Source of the DNA: Coenobita brevimanus
Taxonomy: Eukaryota; Arthropoda; Malacostraca; Decapoda; Coenobitidae
Assembly (NCBI GenBank): GCA_032717465.1
Contig: CM064658.1
Span: forward strand, 4,265,001-4,329,000
Reading direction: 5' to 3'
Length of the DNA: 64,000 bases
Positions 47,046 to 58,014 of this stretch are shown piece by piece. The translations under genes were made by a program, and so were the position numbers. The stretch's first letter is position 1. Every line of letters begins with the position of its first letter. The notes below the pieces were generated by a model. That model was not told where the DNA came from and made no database searches. It worked only from the letters and a program-made list of their open reading frames with translations.

Positions 47046-47357
47046 CTTATACATGACACTTATATTCCGACAGGGACAATAACAACACTCCGTATGCAGT
47101 AATAAACAGAAAATTAACCTAGCAGAGATGAAGTACTGGGGAACTTTTTGAATCAATAAGAATGCCTGTCCTGGCCTTTTAGCTAAGTCTCCCCTGTTCT
47201 TCAAACTATTGGGTTCCGTTTTCTCTGGAGGCAAATTTCACTAGTAGAAAAAAAATTATGTTGTATACGTTTTCTCTTCTTTTCCATGGTTTCAAGTGGA
47301 GGTTATATAAAATTGGAGCCTAGAGGATATTTATTTTTTGCTTTTTTTCCTGTTCGT

Positions 47358-47358
<1 letters not shown>

Positions 47359-47405
<47 letters not shown>

Positions 47406-47484
47406 GTTCCATGGTCGTTTCAATATTTCCCCAGAGACTACCAAGAACCGTTCCCTAGTGCCCATAAAACACTGAGGGGGGGAG

Positions 47485-47524
<40 letters not shown>
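47359..47524. repeat. (GT)n and (CA)n, 85 bp apart
   Basis: GT at 47359-47402 and CA at 47487-47524. Complementary, so able to form a long hairpin around the intervening 84 bp. Confidence 0.95.
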
Positions 47525-47526
<2 letters not shown>

Positions 47527-47704
47527 CCTGTCGCATATGCCTTTCAACATCATCCCTGCATCTCATCCTTGGTCTTGTCCTCCCCCTTCCTCCTTACGTA
47601 CACTCTCCTAGTTAGTCTTTAATTCTCTGTCCTCTCCACAATGTCAAACTGTCACAGTCTTAATCTGAATGCTTTCCAAGACTTTCACATCAACACCACA
47701 ACGC

Positions 47705-47706
<2 letters not shown>

Positions 47707-47744
<38 letters not shown>

Positions 47745-47866
47745 AAGAGAGAGAGAGGGAAAGAGCGAGACTATAAATAAGAAATGTGTAGTAAAGCGTG
47801 AGAAGGGACTCGATCCTATATGGAAGTTTGTTGCTATCAATTTCTTACCTCCTTATATTTCTCTCC

Positions 47867-47921
<55 letters not shown>
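47707..47921. repeat. (GA)n and (CT)n arrays
   Basis: GA with GGGAAA interruptions at 47707-47768 and CT at 47860-47921. Confidence 0.94.
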
Positions 47922-47924
<3 letters not shown>

Positions 47925-48087
47925 CACAAATTCTTCCCTCCCCCCTGCCCCACCTCCACCCATACATGTTTCAGTACCTTATAAACTGATTCATAACTTA
48001 GTGTGTATGTGAATATTTTAAATCACTACGGTACATTCTCCAATTCAAGAACCTTGGTATTGTTAATTGGTTTATGGGATGACTAGG

Positions 48088-48088
<1 letters not shown>

Positions 48089-48135
<47 letters not shown>

Positions 48136-48153
48136 GTTGTTGTTGTTGTTGTT
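48089..48153. repeat. (ATT)n/(GTT)n microsatellite
   Basis: About 15 ATT units followed by about six GTT units. Confidence 0.95.
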
Positions 48154-48233
48154 GTATTTTTTTTAAGGGATGGAGTGGAGAGTATATAGTATGAGAGGTG
48201 GTGTGTGTGTATGAGTTGGAGAGAGGGATACAT

Positions 48234-48340
48234 GATGGCAGAGGACAGGGTGTCATGGAGGCGATTCGTTTGTGGCCACCCCTTCTGGGATTAAGGCGTC
48301 TGGCTTATGGAGATAGATTGATTGATAGATTAATAGATAG
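48234..48340 (+). mobile_element. LINE 3' end fragment, copy B
   Basis: Reads MAEDRVSWRRFVCGHPFWD and is followed by TAAGGCGTCTGGCTTATGG and GATT/GATA units. Same structure as copy A at 37187. Confidence 0.6.
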
Positions 48341-48449
48341 GCCTTAAAATCTATCTAATTGCATGGTAAATGCTAAAGAATGATTGTTTTTCTATAAACT
48401 AACGTTCATTCTCTTTTTTTGCAGGTATGTGGAAAAACTTCAAGTCACA

Positions 48450-48514
<65 letters not shown>
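48450..48514. repeat. (AC)n microsatellite
   Basis: About 32 AC units. Confidence 0.96.
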
Positions 48515-48516
<2 letters not shown>

Positions 48517-48645
48517 TATGTACTCTCATGTTCTCTGTATCACTTACATTCTGTCACGCACACACTTGCACGCACATACAGTATATAATATCCGTACATA
48601 CCGTACATACATATAACTACATGCATACATGAACTACAGTACATA

Positions 48646-48781
<136 letters not shown>

Positions 48782-49196
48782 CAGGAGCGAAATTGATTAC
48801 ACATACTGTACACACACAGGAGCGACCTTGATTGCGTGCATGAGGTAAGTGCGTGCAGGCAGGTGAGCTCACGCACTCACAGGTAAGTCCAGCAGGCACA
48901 AGCAGTTACGATCATTGTATTTACGATCTTATTTACGATCAAATTCTCTCGTAAGTCTAATCTGCAGGAAGAAGGAAAGAAAAAGAAATGAAAGCATGAT
49001 AATTTTTCCCTATTTTTTTCGTTTCATCTGACGGCACTGGGTCAATTCCAGATCTTACTAGGTCGTGGTGGTGACGTGACATTCGTGGAGTGTTATTTAT
49101 GAGGTAGGATTGAATCTCCTTGGTTACTAGTCGAAGTAAACCAAGCTGACTACATCCTGAAAGGGTTTAGGGTTTAGGGATCTTTGGAAGAGTTTA

Positions 49197-49216
49197 GAGA
49201 GAGAGAGAGAGAGAGA
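49197..49216. repeat. (GA)n at LINE-2 3' boundary
   Basis: About ten GA units abutting the LINE terminal repeats. Confidence 0.93.
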
Positions 49217-49498
49217 ACATAAGAACATAAGAAGAGAGGATAACTGCAGTAGGCCGGTTGGCCCATGCTAGGCAGCTCCTAGAAGAGTAACTGAACTACT
49301 AGAATGAGATAAGGATAGCAAAGAAGAAGGCTCTCCCCCGCCCTCCAAACCCTCCAGCCGAAGCCGGCAGGAAAAAGTCAGAAAGAACACCACGCCGTAT
49401 AGAAAAACTGGCGTGGACATTTTACAGGAAAGTGTGAAAGGAGAATAGAGACTATCATAGTGTAACCTGAAAAGAAAAATTTTTTGAATTAGTATTGG

Positions 49499-50110
49499 TT
49501 ATACGATTTTCTTTATTCTACAGTATATCCACCCCTTATTTGTCATATGTTTATCTAGCCTATGCTTGAAACTCTCAATGGAAGAGGCAGCAACTACTTT
49601 ACTAGATAGCTTATTCCATTCGTCTACTACTCTATTACCAAACCAATTTCTACCGATTTCCTTACTGAAACGGAATTTTTCTAGTTTGAAACCATTATTT
49701 CTAGTTCTATCCTGTATGCTCACTTTAAGTACCTTGCTAATATCTCCCTTATTTATACCATTCATCCACTTAAACACCTCAATTAAGTCTCCCCTTACTC
49801 TACGCCTCTCTAGCGAATGCAGACTTAGTCTTTTCAGTCTGTCTTCATATGACAGGTTCCGGACGTCATGTATCATTTTAGTCATTCTTCTCTGTACATT
49901 TTCTAACGAATTAATATCCATTCTATAGTAAGGACACCAGAATTGTACTGCGTAGTCTAAATGTGGCCTTACTAATGCTAGATAAAGTTTTAGTATTACT
50001 TTAGATGATCTATTGCTCACGCTTCTCGAAATAAATTCTAGGACCCTATTTGCTTTATTTCTCGCATTAATGCACTGTTGCCTTGGTTTAAGTCGTTACT
50101 AATCATAACT
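49499..50110 (-). pseudogene. LINE-2: thumb and C-terminus
   Basis: After the duplication the frame resumes at SNRSSKVILKLYLALVRP, then HLDYAVQFWCPYY, VQRRMTKMIHDVRNLSYEDR, LERRRVRGDLIEVFKW, NWFGNRVVDEWNKL and SFKHRLDKHM. This is the conserved CR1 C-terminal order. It ends at a stop at 49499-49501. Confidence 0.92.
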
Positions 50111-50325
50111 CCATTTTCTAACGAATTAATATCCATTCTATAGTAAGGACACCAGAATTGTACTGTGTAGTCTAAATGTGGCCTTACTAATGCTAGATAA
50201 AGTTTTAGTATTACTTTAGATGATCTATTGCTCACGCTTCTCGAAATAAATCCTAGGACCCTATTTGCTTTATTTCTCGCATTAATGCACTGTTGCCTTG
50301 GTTTAAGGTCGTTACTAATCATAAC
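49897..50325. repeat. 214/215-bp tandem duplication inside LINE-2
   Basis: 49897-50110 and 50111-50325 are adjacent direct copies that differ by two substitutions (GCGTAG/GTGTAG, AATTCT/AATCCT) and one G indel (TTTAAGTCG/TTTAAGGTCG). Each starts CATTTTCTAACGAATTAA. The duplicated coding segment is the thumb region from RDLGVMIS through MDINSLEN. Confidence 0.95.
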
Positions 50326-50625
50326 TCCTAGATCTCTCTCGCATTCCGATTTGCTAATTTCTTTGTTATCTAAGCTGTATTTAGTATCTCCAATGGTCTT
50401 GCCTACGTTAAGTACTTTACATTTTTCAACGTTAGATTCCATTTGCCAAGTTTTAGACCATTTGGACAATGTATCGAGGTCTTTTTGTAAGTTATGACAA
50501 TCGTCAGTAGAGTTAATGATACGCCCTATTTTTGTATCGTCGGCAAATTTGCTGATGCTGCTATTGACTCCTAAGTCTGGATCATTTATATATATGATAA
50601 ATAATAAGGGACCGAGTACTGAACC
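50326..50625 (-). pseudogene. LINE-2: reverse transcriptase motif C region
   Basis: In frame with the upstream part after the TAG: GSVLGPLLFIIYINDPD, then SKFADDTKIGR with intact FADD, WQMESNVEKCKVLNVG and ERDLGVMISND. Leads into the duplicated block. Confidence 0.9.
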
Positions 50626-52107
50626 CTATGGTACACCGCTAGTTACTAATCCCCAGTCCGACTTAGTTCCATTTATTAATACTCTCTGCTTTCGTCCTTT
50701 CAGCCAGGATTTTATCCATTTTAAGATATCGCCGTCTATACCGTGTGCTCGAACCTTTCTAACTAACCTTTTGTGTGAGACCCTATCAAAAGCTTTACTA
50801 AAGTCCAGATAAATAACATCGTAAGCTTTATCGCTATCTACTGCCTCATAGACCTCCGAGTAGAATGACAACAAATTTGTGGGGCTGGATCGTCCTTGCC
50901 TGAATCCGTGCTGACTTTCGTTTATAAGATTAAATTTTTCTAAGTGTTCTCTAATCTTATTTGCCAAAATTGACTCTAACATTTTTCCTACTATTGACGT
51001 TAGACTTATCGGACGATAATTCGACGCAGCTGATTTATCACCCTTTTTAAAGATGGGCACTACGTTTGCGGTTTTCCACGCCCCTGGAACTTCTCCTGAA
51101 CTTAAAGAGTCATTAAATAACGTTAAAAGTGGCTGACATAATTCTTCTTTGGTTTCCTTTATAATTTTTGCATATATATCGTCCGGACCTGGCGATTTTT
51201 GAGGTTTTAACTTATTAATTTCTTTCAATACGTCCTCCTTACTAATGGTTATTTTACTAAGAATATTTTCCGTATTCTCATGGTAAATATTTGCTGCTTG
51301 AGGGACCAGGCTTAGATTTTCCTTGGTGAATACTGATATGAAATAATTATTTAGGATGGAGCACATTTCTTTATCTTCACCGGTAATGTCACCTGATTCT
51401 GTTCTGAATGGTCCTATCCTATCTTTATTTTTCGTTCGGTACATTTGATAAAAACCCTTGGGGTTTTCTTTTGATTCACTGGCAACCTTAATTTCATAAC
51501 TTCTCTTTGCTTTTCTTATCTCCCTCTTTACTTCTCTATTTAAAATTGTGTACCGGTTACGTAAGTGTTCCTCTCCACGTTTTATTTTTCTATATATTCC
51601 TTTCCTTTGGCCTATGAGAGATTTTAATCTGTTGTTTAACCATCTAGGTTCTGAATTATTAGTTCTAAACGGTTTTGAAGGGATATATCTATCTTGGCCT
51701 CCGTGTATTATATTTATTAACTCGTTATACTTCTCACTGGTCGAACGTCTGTTTGGTACTGGAGCTGAGTTAATTTCCGTCACCTGGACTACATTCCTAT
51801 CTACCACCTCCCCCCTCACAGACACCTGACGGACATCCCCAGGTGTTTCCTGCGCCTGACCTATGACCTGGGGTTCCCCACTGACCTGACATTCCCTCAA
51901 ATAGCTAATCTCCCTGTGGAATACCGTTCGAAAATAAGCTCTTAAGCCATCGAAATCTCCTAGACGAAAATTAGGAACGGTGGAGGTATTTTCAGTGGAA
52001 CAGACATCCCAAATAAATTTGAACTTAATTTCTTCATGATCGCTATTACCAAGTCGTCCACCAACCTCTATATCGTTAATGATATTTTCTTTATTAGCTA
52101 AAACCAA
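50626..52107 (-). pseudogene. LINE-2: endonuclease end and reverse transcriptase, N-terminal part
   Basis: A 493-codon frame: SDH motif, basic linker, LKPQKSPGPDDIYAKII, NVVPIFKKGDK, YRPISLTS, QHGFRQGRS and motif A VIYLDFSKAFDRV. It ends in TSGVP followed by TAG (50626-50628) exactly where the conserved Gln of the P-Q-G motif is expected, consistent with one CAG-to-TAG transition. The same frame continues beyond the stop. Confidence 0.92.
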
Positions 52108-52481
52108 ATCTAGTATATTATTACCTCTGGTGGGCTCCGTGATATACTGATAAAGGAAATTATCCTGTACTACCTCTAGAAATTCCTCTGACTCTGCATC
52201 TCCTGTCTGATTTCCCCAATCTATCCTTGGCAGATTAAGGTCCCCTACAATTATTACTAAGCTGGACTGTGATGTTTTCCTAATTTCCTGCCAAAGTTAT
52301 TTACTATCAGCTCTACTTAATTTAGGAGATCTGTAAATTGCTCCTAAGACTAATTTCTCCCTATTGTTACTAATTTCAACCCAGACACTTTCTGTGTCCC
52401 TATTTACTTTAATGTCTGCTTTATTGTAACAGTTTAATGAATCCTTTACATAAATAGCTACCCCTCCCCCCTTTCTTCCCT
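52108..52481 (-). pseudogene. LINE-2: truncated endonuclease
   Basis: Begins abruptly at GRKGGGVAIYVKDS. It carries IIVGDLNLPRIDW (active-site Asp/Asn), ITEPTRGNNILDLVL and, downstream in the same frame, GNSDHEEI (SDH motif). A single TAA at 52297-52299 interrupts it. The N-terminal catalytic Glu is lost with the truncation. Confidence 0.85.
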
Positions 52482-52482
52482 G

Positions 52483-52901
52483 TGAGAGAGAGGGGGGGGA
52501 GGGAGGGAGGGAGGGAGGGAGAGAGATCCAGTGGGGGGAAGGAGGAAGAGGAACAAATTACTCAAATAAGATAGAAGAGAGAGTGAGAGGGGGAGGGGGA
52601 AGGGGAGGAGAAAGAGAGAGGTAGGGGGAGGGGGAGGAGAAAGAGAGCGGGAGGGGGTAAGTTAAAGTGAGCGAAAGTATGTGAACCCAAAACATGTTGC
52701 ATTATGAGCGCCGGGCTTAATAAAAAAAAAAAAAAAAACGAAAATAAGTGAAAAATTGAGGGGTCTGGGAACTTCTGGGGGTGAAATACTTTGGGGACAT
52801 AGTTGTTGGGAGAGAGAGAGGGGGGGGGGAGAGAAGTGAAAGGAGTGCAAGGAGAGGGAGAGGGAGTGGGAATACTTGGGAAATAATGCTGTTGGGGTCC
52901 T

Positions 52902-52942
<41 letters not shown>

Positions 52943-53859
52943 GTGAGAGAGAGAGAGAGTTCTTTGGAGACGTTGTTGAGTTGCTTTTAGGGGTGGGGAT
53001 GGGGAGAGGTGGGTGGGAAGGAATGAGAAGAGAGGAGATGGGTGGGGTACTGGGGGGAGAGGTGGGGGGAGAAGGGGAAAGAGGAGACTGAGGGAGTAGA
53101 GGCTCTAAGAGTGGGAGAGGGAGGAAGAAAGGAGAAGGAGGGGAGGGTAGGATGGTGGAGGAGGAGGGGGAGAGGAAGACGGGTAAAAGAATGAGAGGGG
53201 GAAGCATGGCGGGGGAAGAAGCTGGGTAGGATGGGGTAGAGAGAGAGAGAGAGAGAGAGGTAGGGGAGGAGGAGGAGGTTAAGAGGGGGAAGAAATTGCT
53301 TGGGGACATTCCTGGGGTCCTAGTAGGGGAGTGAGTGAAGGGGAGGGGAGGGGAGGGAATGGAGGGATAGGAGGAAGGCGAGAGAAGTCTGAAGGGAGAG
53401 AAAAAGAACGAAAGGATGAGGGGAAGGAGGAAAGAGGGGAAGGGGAGGGGAGGGGAGGAAAAGAAAATGAAAAGGTGAGATGAGGAAAAGGGGAGGGAGG
53501 GTTGAGGAGAAGGGATGAGGAAAGTATAAAAGGGAGGGGAGAGGATGGGAGAAGAGGACATGTTAGAGTAAAAGGGTAGGGAAAGAGGGGAGTGGAGGGG
53601 AGGGGAGTGGAGGAAAGTATAGAAAGAGAAGAGGAAGACATCTTGAGTAGAAGGGAGAACTGGGGCAGAGGAGATGGATAAGGGAAGAGGTGGAGGGGAG
53701 GGGGAGGGGAAGAGGGGAGATATAGGAAAAAATGATGGGGTTCGGAGGGGGGAGGGAGTTCTGGGACAGTAGGTTGGTGGGGGGAATTCTTAAGAGTTCT
53801 TGAAGGGGGGTGGGGGTGGGGGAGGAGGGGGGGTTTGTTGGGAACGGTAGGGATGAAAC

Positions 53860-53862
<3 letters not shown>
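52483..53862. repeat. 1.38-kb homopurine-strand tract
   Basis: + is nearly all A and G (GGGAGGGAGG, GGGGAGGGGA), with (GA)n at 52904-52939. An island at about 52655-52800 has mixed composition and an A18 run. Minus-strand Ser/Pro/Leu frames of up to 299 codons are low complexity. Confidence 0.9.

Positions 53863-53920
<58 letters not shown>
53863..53920. repeat. (CT)n microsatellite
   Basis: About 29 CT units. The strand asymmetry flips from purine to pyrimidine at its left edge. AAATCGTCTGG at 53945 is an inverted CAGACGATTT end. Confidence 0.96.
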
Positions 53921-53921
<1 letters not shown>

Positions 53922-54237
53922 GTCTGAAAAACGATTCCTGCGCTAAATCGTCTGGAGATTGTAATAAGAAATAAGTAAATGGCGTCAGTGCAGTCAGACG
54001 GCTATTTATCATTATAATTGTTTACTGGTATGGAAAGGATGTAAAGCCGTGGAACTGTCCATTTCTGTCACAGCCATGAAATCAGCTACAAATGGACGAA
54101 ACTCTAAGCCAAGTTAGAGTAAAAGAACTGTAGGCTAAGTCAGACTGCAAATGTGTCCACTCTCCCTTCAGAAAAGTACCCAGGCTAAGTTCGAAGTGTG
54201 ATAGAGGTCCAAAAGGGTGCCCAAATTTCGTTCAAAA

Positions 54238-54489
54238 GATGCTAGGATTAGGTCCGAAAGATGTCCAGGTTAGGGTCAAAGGATGCTGAGGTTAGGTCCG
54301 AAAGATGTCCAGGTTAGGGTCAAAGGATGCTGAGGTTAGGCCCGAAAGATGTCCAGGTTAGGGTCAAAGGATGCTGAGGTTAGGTCCGAAAGATGTCCAG
54401 GTTAGGGTCAAAGGATGCTGAGGTTAGGTCCGAAAGATGTCCAGGTTAGAGTCAAAGGATGCTGAGGTTAGGTCAGAAAGATGTCCAGG
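54238..54489. repeat. 44-bp minisatellite, about 6 copies
   Basis: Unit of 44 bp: GATGCTGAGGTTAGGTCCGA, AAGATGTCCAGGTTAGGGTC, AAAG. Each unit holds two GGTTAGG words. Copies are over 90 percent alike. Confidence 0.95.
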
Positions 54490-55080
54490 GGTGAGATTCT
54501 GAGACAGATGTGCTATCGATTCACCTTCGTAGATTATTTTTAGAGGAACAACTAGACAAAGGAAGATTTTGCACTCCTGCCCTTGATCTTCCTGCAGTAA
54601 GCAGTTATAACCTGCTGTAATTTTCGCGTCGTAAAGTCAGATTTATTCATGAAGTTAAAACAGACCAAAGAGGGGGATTCTACAACCTCCCTATCTCTCC
54701 TGTATATCAAAATCTGCGTTATGACATGCTATTGACTGTAAGTGCGTCTGTGTATCCCCATGAGGGCTAGGTTCGATGGATGTCGCATTCCGGTAATAAT
54801 CGTCGTTTATACGTGAATTACTCGATTTAAAAAAGAACAAAAACACCGAAATGTCAGAATATACTGTAGTTATCTTTATGTTGTATGAAAAAGACTAGGT
54901 AGCTAGAACGAATCTGTCTACGTTCTTTTCGTAACTCAACAATAATACACTGGATTTTACCGTACACACATTGTCCAAGACACTCCTTCCCCCTCCCTCC
55001 TCTCCCTCACCCTTTGGCGTCCATTCTGCCCAGAGTCGACGAGGAACAAAACAAAACCAGTAAAACACCATTTTTGAACT
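54490..55080. other. Gene-free unique DNA
   Basis: Ordinary sequence. No gene or repeat recognised. Confidence 0.5.
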
Positions 55081-55084
55081 TCAG

Positions 55085-55700
55085 AAACACAATGGCGGCC
55101 CAAATTTATGGCGGCCATAACTTACACGCCTCCCATAGTCACTGGATAATAACATGGGAAGCCACTCAAGTTGGCCGCCGCCATATTTAAAAGGCGTCTT
55201 GCTATTGGCGGATTTGAATTGTGGAAGAGCCGTTCTGGCCTGCTATTGGCTGGTTTGAATTGAGTTGTTTTATTTTTCTGGTTTCCTAGTAGCTAGCTTT
55301 TGATGTACATTTTACGCTTGTTATCGGCTACTTAAAATACCGTATATATTTTTCAGTTTACTATTGGCTGGTTTGAGTTGTTGGGTGGACTTTCTGGCTT
55401 GCTACTGACTAGTTTGATTTGGGATGGTTTTTTCCTTCATCTCCTGCTGAGTGTTGTATTTCAAGCTTCCTAATGGCTAGTTTATTGTGGGCGGCCTAAT
55501 CCAGCCTTCATATTGACTGGCTGGATTTGCGTATGAATATTTTAGTTCGCAATTGGCTGGTTTGAGTTGCGTATGAATATTTGGGTTTGCTGTTGGCTGG
55601 TTTGAACTGCGGATGGTCGTTCTGGTCTGGTATCGGCTGGTTTGATGGGGTGGTATTGTCCAACCTTCTCATTGGCTGGTATAAATCTGAGGCGTATTCC
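55085..55700. repeat. Degenerate 40-60-bp tandem region with ATTGGCTGGTTTGA core
   Basis: About ten copies of ATTGGCTGGTTTGA or close variants between 55203 and 55690, 35-60 bp apart in most of the region. Each core contains an inverted CCAAT pentamer. The left edge (55090-55190) has ATGGCGGCC, TGGCGGCC and GCCGCCGCCAT, YY1-like words. It could be a decayed minisatellite or a CCAAT-rich regulatory block. Confidence 0.6.
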
Positions 55701-55749
55701 TAGCATCGTGTGGGCAGTATATTTTAAGCCTCTTATTTTGGCCAGGTTA

Positions 55750-56130
55750 TTTTAGGCAGCTAGGAAGGGTTAGTCTGGAGTGGGGTTGGGGTTGGGAAGG
55801 GTGGCTTAGTTTGGGTTATGGTGAGGTGGGATAGACTGAGGAGAGAGGTGGTGGGGTGAGCAGGGGTTGGCTGGGTTAGAGTGGGGTATGATGAGGAGAG
55901 GTGAGGAGGGAAATAGGGTGGGGGACAGTGAGGAGGGAATTGGGGTGTAGTGGGGAGAGGTGATGAGGGAAATGGGGTGTGGTGGGGAGAAGTAAGGAGG
56001 GAATTGGGATGTGATGGGGAGAGGTGATGAGGGAAATGGCGTGTGGTGGGGGTGACAAGAGGTTGAGATGTGGTGGGGAGGTTTGGGGAAGTCAGGGTGG
56101 GGTTGGACAGGGCTGCAACAAGTACTAATC
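55750..56130. repeat. GTGGGGAGAGGTGA-type degenerate minisatellite
   Basis: Units of about 35-40 bp containing GGGAGAGGTGATGAGGGAAA and TGGGGTGTGGTG recur around 55890-56060. Confidence 0.8.
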
Positions 56131-56344
56131 AGGCTTTATGGGGTGTGTAAGGGCTGTGGGGAAGTGGCCTAATATTTTTCTTGTTGATAATCAGCTGAAA
56201 TGGGCAGTGAGGTAGGTTATGGGTTGCACACATGCATGTACACACACACACACAGACACACAAAGGTCACGACACCCCACCACTTACATACACCTGCATG
56301 TAAAGACATATATGCACGCACAAATTCACGCATACTCAAGGTTA

Positions 56345-56345
<1 letters not shown>

Positions 56346-56402
<57 letters not shown>
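56346..56402. repeat. (CA)n microsatellite
   Basis: About 28 CA units. Confidence 0.96.
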
Positions 56403-56406
<4 letters not shown>

Positions 56407-56602
56407 TTCGGCGAGAAACAGGTACAGAGTTAGTTAGTTACACACACACATGACAAATCTTGACTGAAAATGATATACATAAACAAATACACTCATACGC
56501 ACATATCTTGATGGGCTTTATACGCACATGTGTACGCGGAGGCACATACATGCATGCACACAGATAAATTGACATATAGATTGATAAACATAAATAAAAG
56601 TG

Positions 56603-56605
<3 letters not shown>

Positions 56606-56642
<37 letters not shown>
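56606..56642. repeat. (GA)n microsatellite
   Basis: About 18 GA units. The following 56643-57140 is unique DNA with no supported gene. Confidence 0.95.
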
Positions 56643-56644
<2 letters not shown>

Positions 56645-57529
56645 CAGGGAACTTGAGAGAGGGCAGGTGATGGAGGGGTGAGCTGGAGTTGTCACGCGTC
56701 GCCAAGTTCACCTGAGACTCACTTAACAACCCGATCACAACGATAAATCCCCCTGAAACTGAGTGAAATTTTCTAATGCTTACAAGTAGAAAATTATAAT
56801 CGACCTGTAGGAGCTAATGAAGAAAGTATGTAGCCCCGGATGCAAGAATAACTACGATGACTTCTTATTAACGGAGTGAACTCGGCCCTCCCCTGTTGGA
56901 TGCTTCATGCTGCTTCGCGAGACTGATTTGTGTCTTGCGTATGGAGAATCGGGTGCAGTTATTACTACTGTTGGTATGATATTATGGTTATTATAGGCCT
57001 GTATGCTTAAAACTGACGTAGGAAAAGCGGAATTTATCGTGGCATTCATACGCCTACGAATTGTAACGTTGTGATGCAGTAGAGTGCTTGTTCGAACCGG
57101 CTCAGAGCTGTGTTTCAGTGATTCGGTGATGGGCAAGGTGGAGGAGAGAAAAAGAGAGAGGGGAGGGGGAGGGAGGGGGGGAGAGAGAGAGAGAGAGGAG
57201 GGATGTAGCGACCACTCTGGTCAGAGATGTCCTACGTACGATAATTATCGTATTTGTACTATAATTTAGGGTGCTTGTACGATATACGATATCACATTCA
57301 AAATATACGATAATTTTGTCTTCCAGCTTCCCTAGATTTTTTTTTTTATATATATTGCAGGTTAACAACACTCAGTATTCCCGCCACACGGTTCATTGTG
57401 CCCACACCCCAGTAACCCACGCTTCCCCTAAGTCACTCATGAAATTCCTTTCCCCTCCCAGTCCCATGGGAGGTCAGGGCCAAGCCCGGCCGACCCCATA
57501 AATGTCAAGGACTTAGAAGTTCAAATTTT

Positions 57530-57552
57530 ACTTGGTGCTTGGTAGTGCCACT
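57530..57552. repeat. Perfect 10-bp palindrome within the hAT element
   Basis: CTTGGTAGTG, one C, then CACTACCAAG. Short stem of unknown role. Confidence 0.7.
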
Positions 57553-57566
57553 ACCAAGTTTTCAGC

Positions 57567-57776
57567 AAAGTAAATTGAACAAAAACAACAATAAGGAATA
57601 GACTGGCAACAAGAACAGTAAATGGGATCCTCCTAGCATCAAAGAATCAGGCATGTCTTGCTCAGCATTTAAACCAACAAATGAAATGTTAAACAGAATG
57701 AACAATCAGACTTTGTATTCAGAGGAGTGTGAAGAAAGTGAAGTAGGCCTATGTATCCCATCGGACTCGGAATGAA
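57567..57776 (+). pseudogene. hAT transposase C-terminal remnant
   Basis: First frame: TTIRNRLATRTVNGILLASK. It then shifts by one base near 57640 to ESGMSCSAFKPTNEMLNRMN, QTLYSEECEESE and a stop at about 57774. The RLATxTVNGIL...F-P-T-x-E-M-L-x-R-M-N order is that of the tail following the dimerisation domain of some hAT transposases. The catalytic and zinc-finger parts are absent. Assignment is from motif memory, not a search. Confidence 0.6.
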
Positions 57777-58014
57777 AATGCAATAAATGAAAATGTAGAC
57801 GCTAATATTTTTAAGAACAATCATTTTTTCTGCATAACTAAGTTAAATAAGTAATTTCATTGTACCATAAAATACCTATGAATTAAAAGTGAACAATTTA
57901 TTCATTGTTTTAATTGAAAATTTACCTGTACGATAATTTTAGGGTAATATACGATAATTTTCATGCTACGGTACGATATATTGGGTCGCTGGGCAGAACA
58001 TCCCTGACTCTGGT

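Larger units (their letters stand above)
49217..52481 (-). mobile_element. CR1 LINE, 5'-truncated, broken (LINE-2 of window)
   Basis: A 3.27-kb minus-strand CR1-type element. Its 3' UTR (49217-49498) ends in tandem copies of an 8-bp CTTATGTT unit, as CR1 elements end in an octamer repeat, and contains GGGCCAACCGGCCTACTGCA. The 5' end is cut within the endonuclease domain at about 52481. Both flanks are GA-rich (49197-49216; 52483 onward). One stop in the endonuclease, one stop in the reverse transcriptase and an internal 214-bp duplication disable it. Confidence 0.93.
57222..58006. mobile_element. hAT-superfamily DNA transposon, 785 bp, internally deleted
   Basis: Ends CAGAGATGTCCTAC (57222) and, inverted, CAGGGATGTTCTGC (from 58006), the hAT-type terminal pattern. 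A perfect 8-bp direct repeat ACTCTGGT lies immediately outside both ends (57214-57221 and 58007-58014), as expected for hAT target duplication. Subterminal copies of TACGATAAT or TACGATAT (about seven) lie within 100 bp of either end in both orientations. The interior keeps a remnant of transposase C-terminus (57560-57776), so the element is non-autonomous. Confidence 0.92.

Noticed and set aside
57080..57105. B-box GTTCGAACC as part of a tRNA
   Set aside because: No A box at proper distance and no T-stem pairing.
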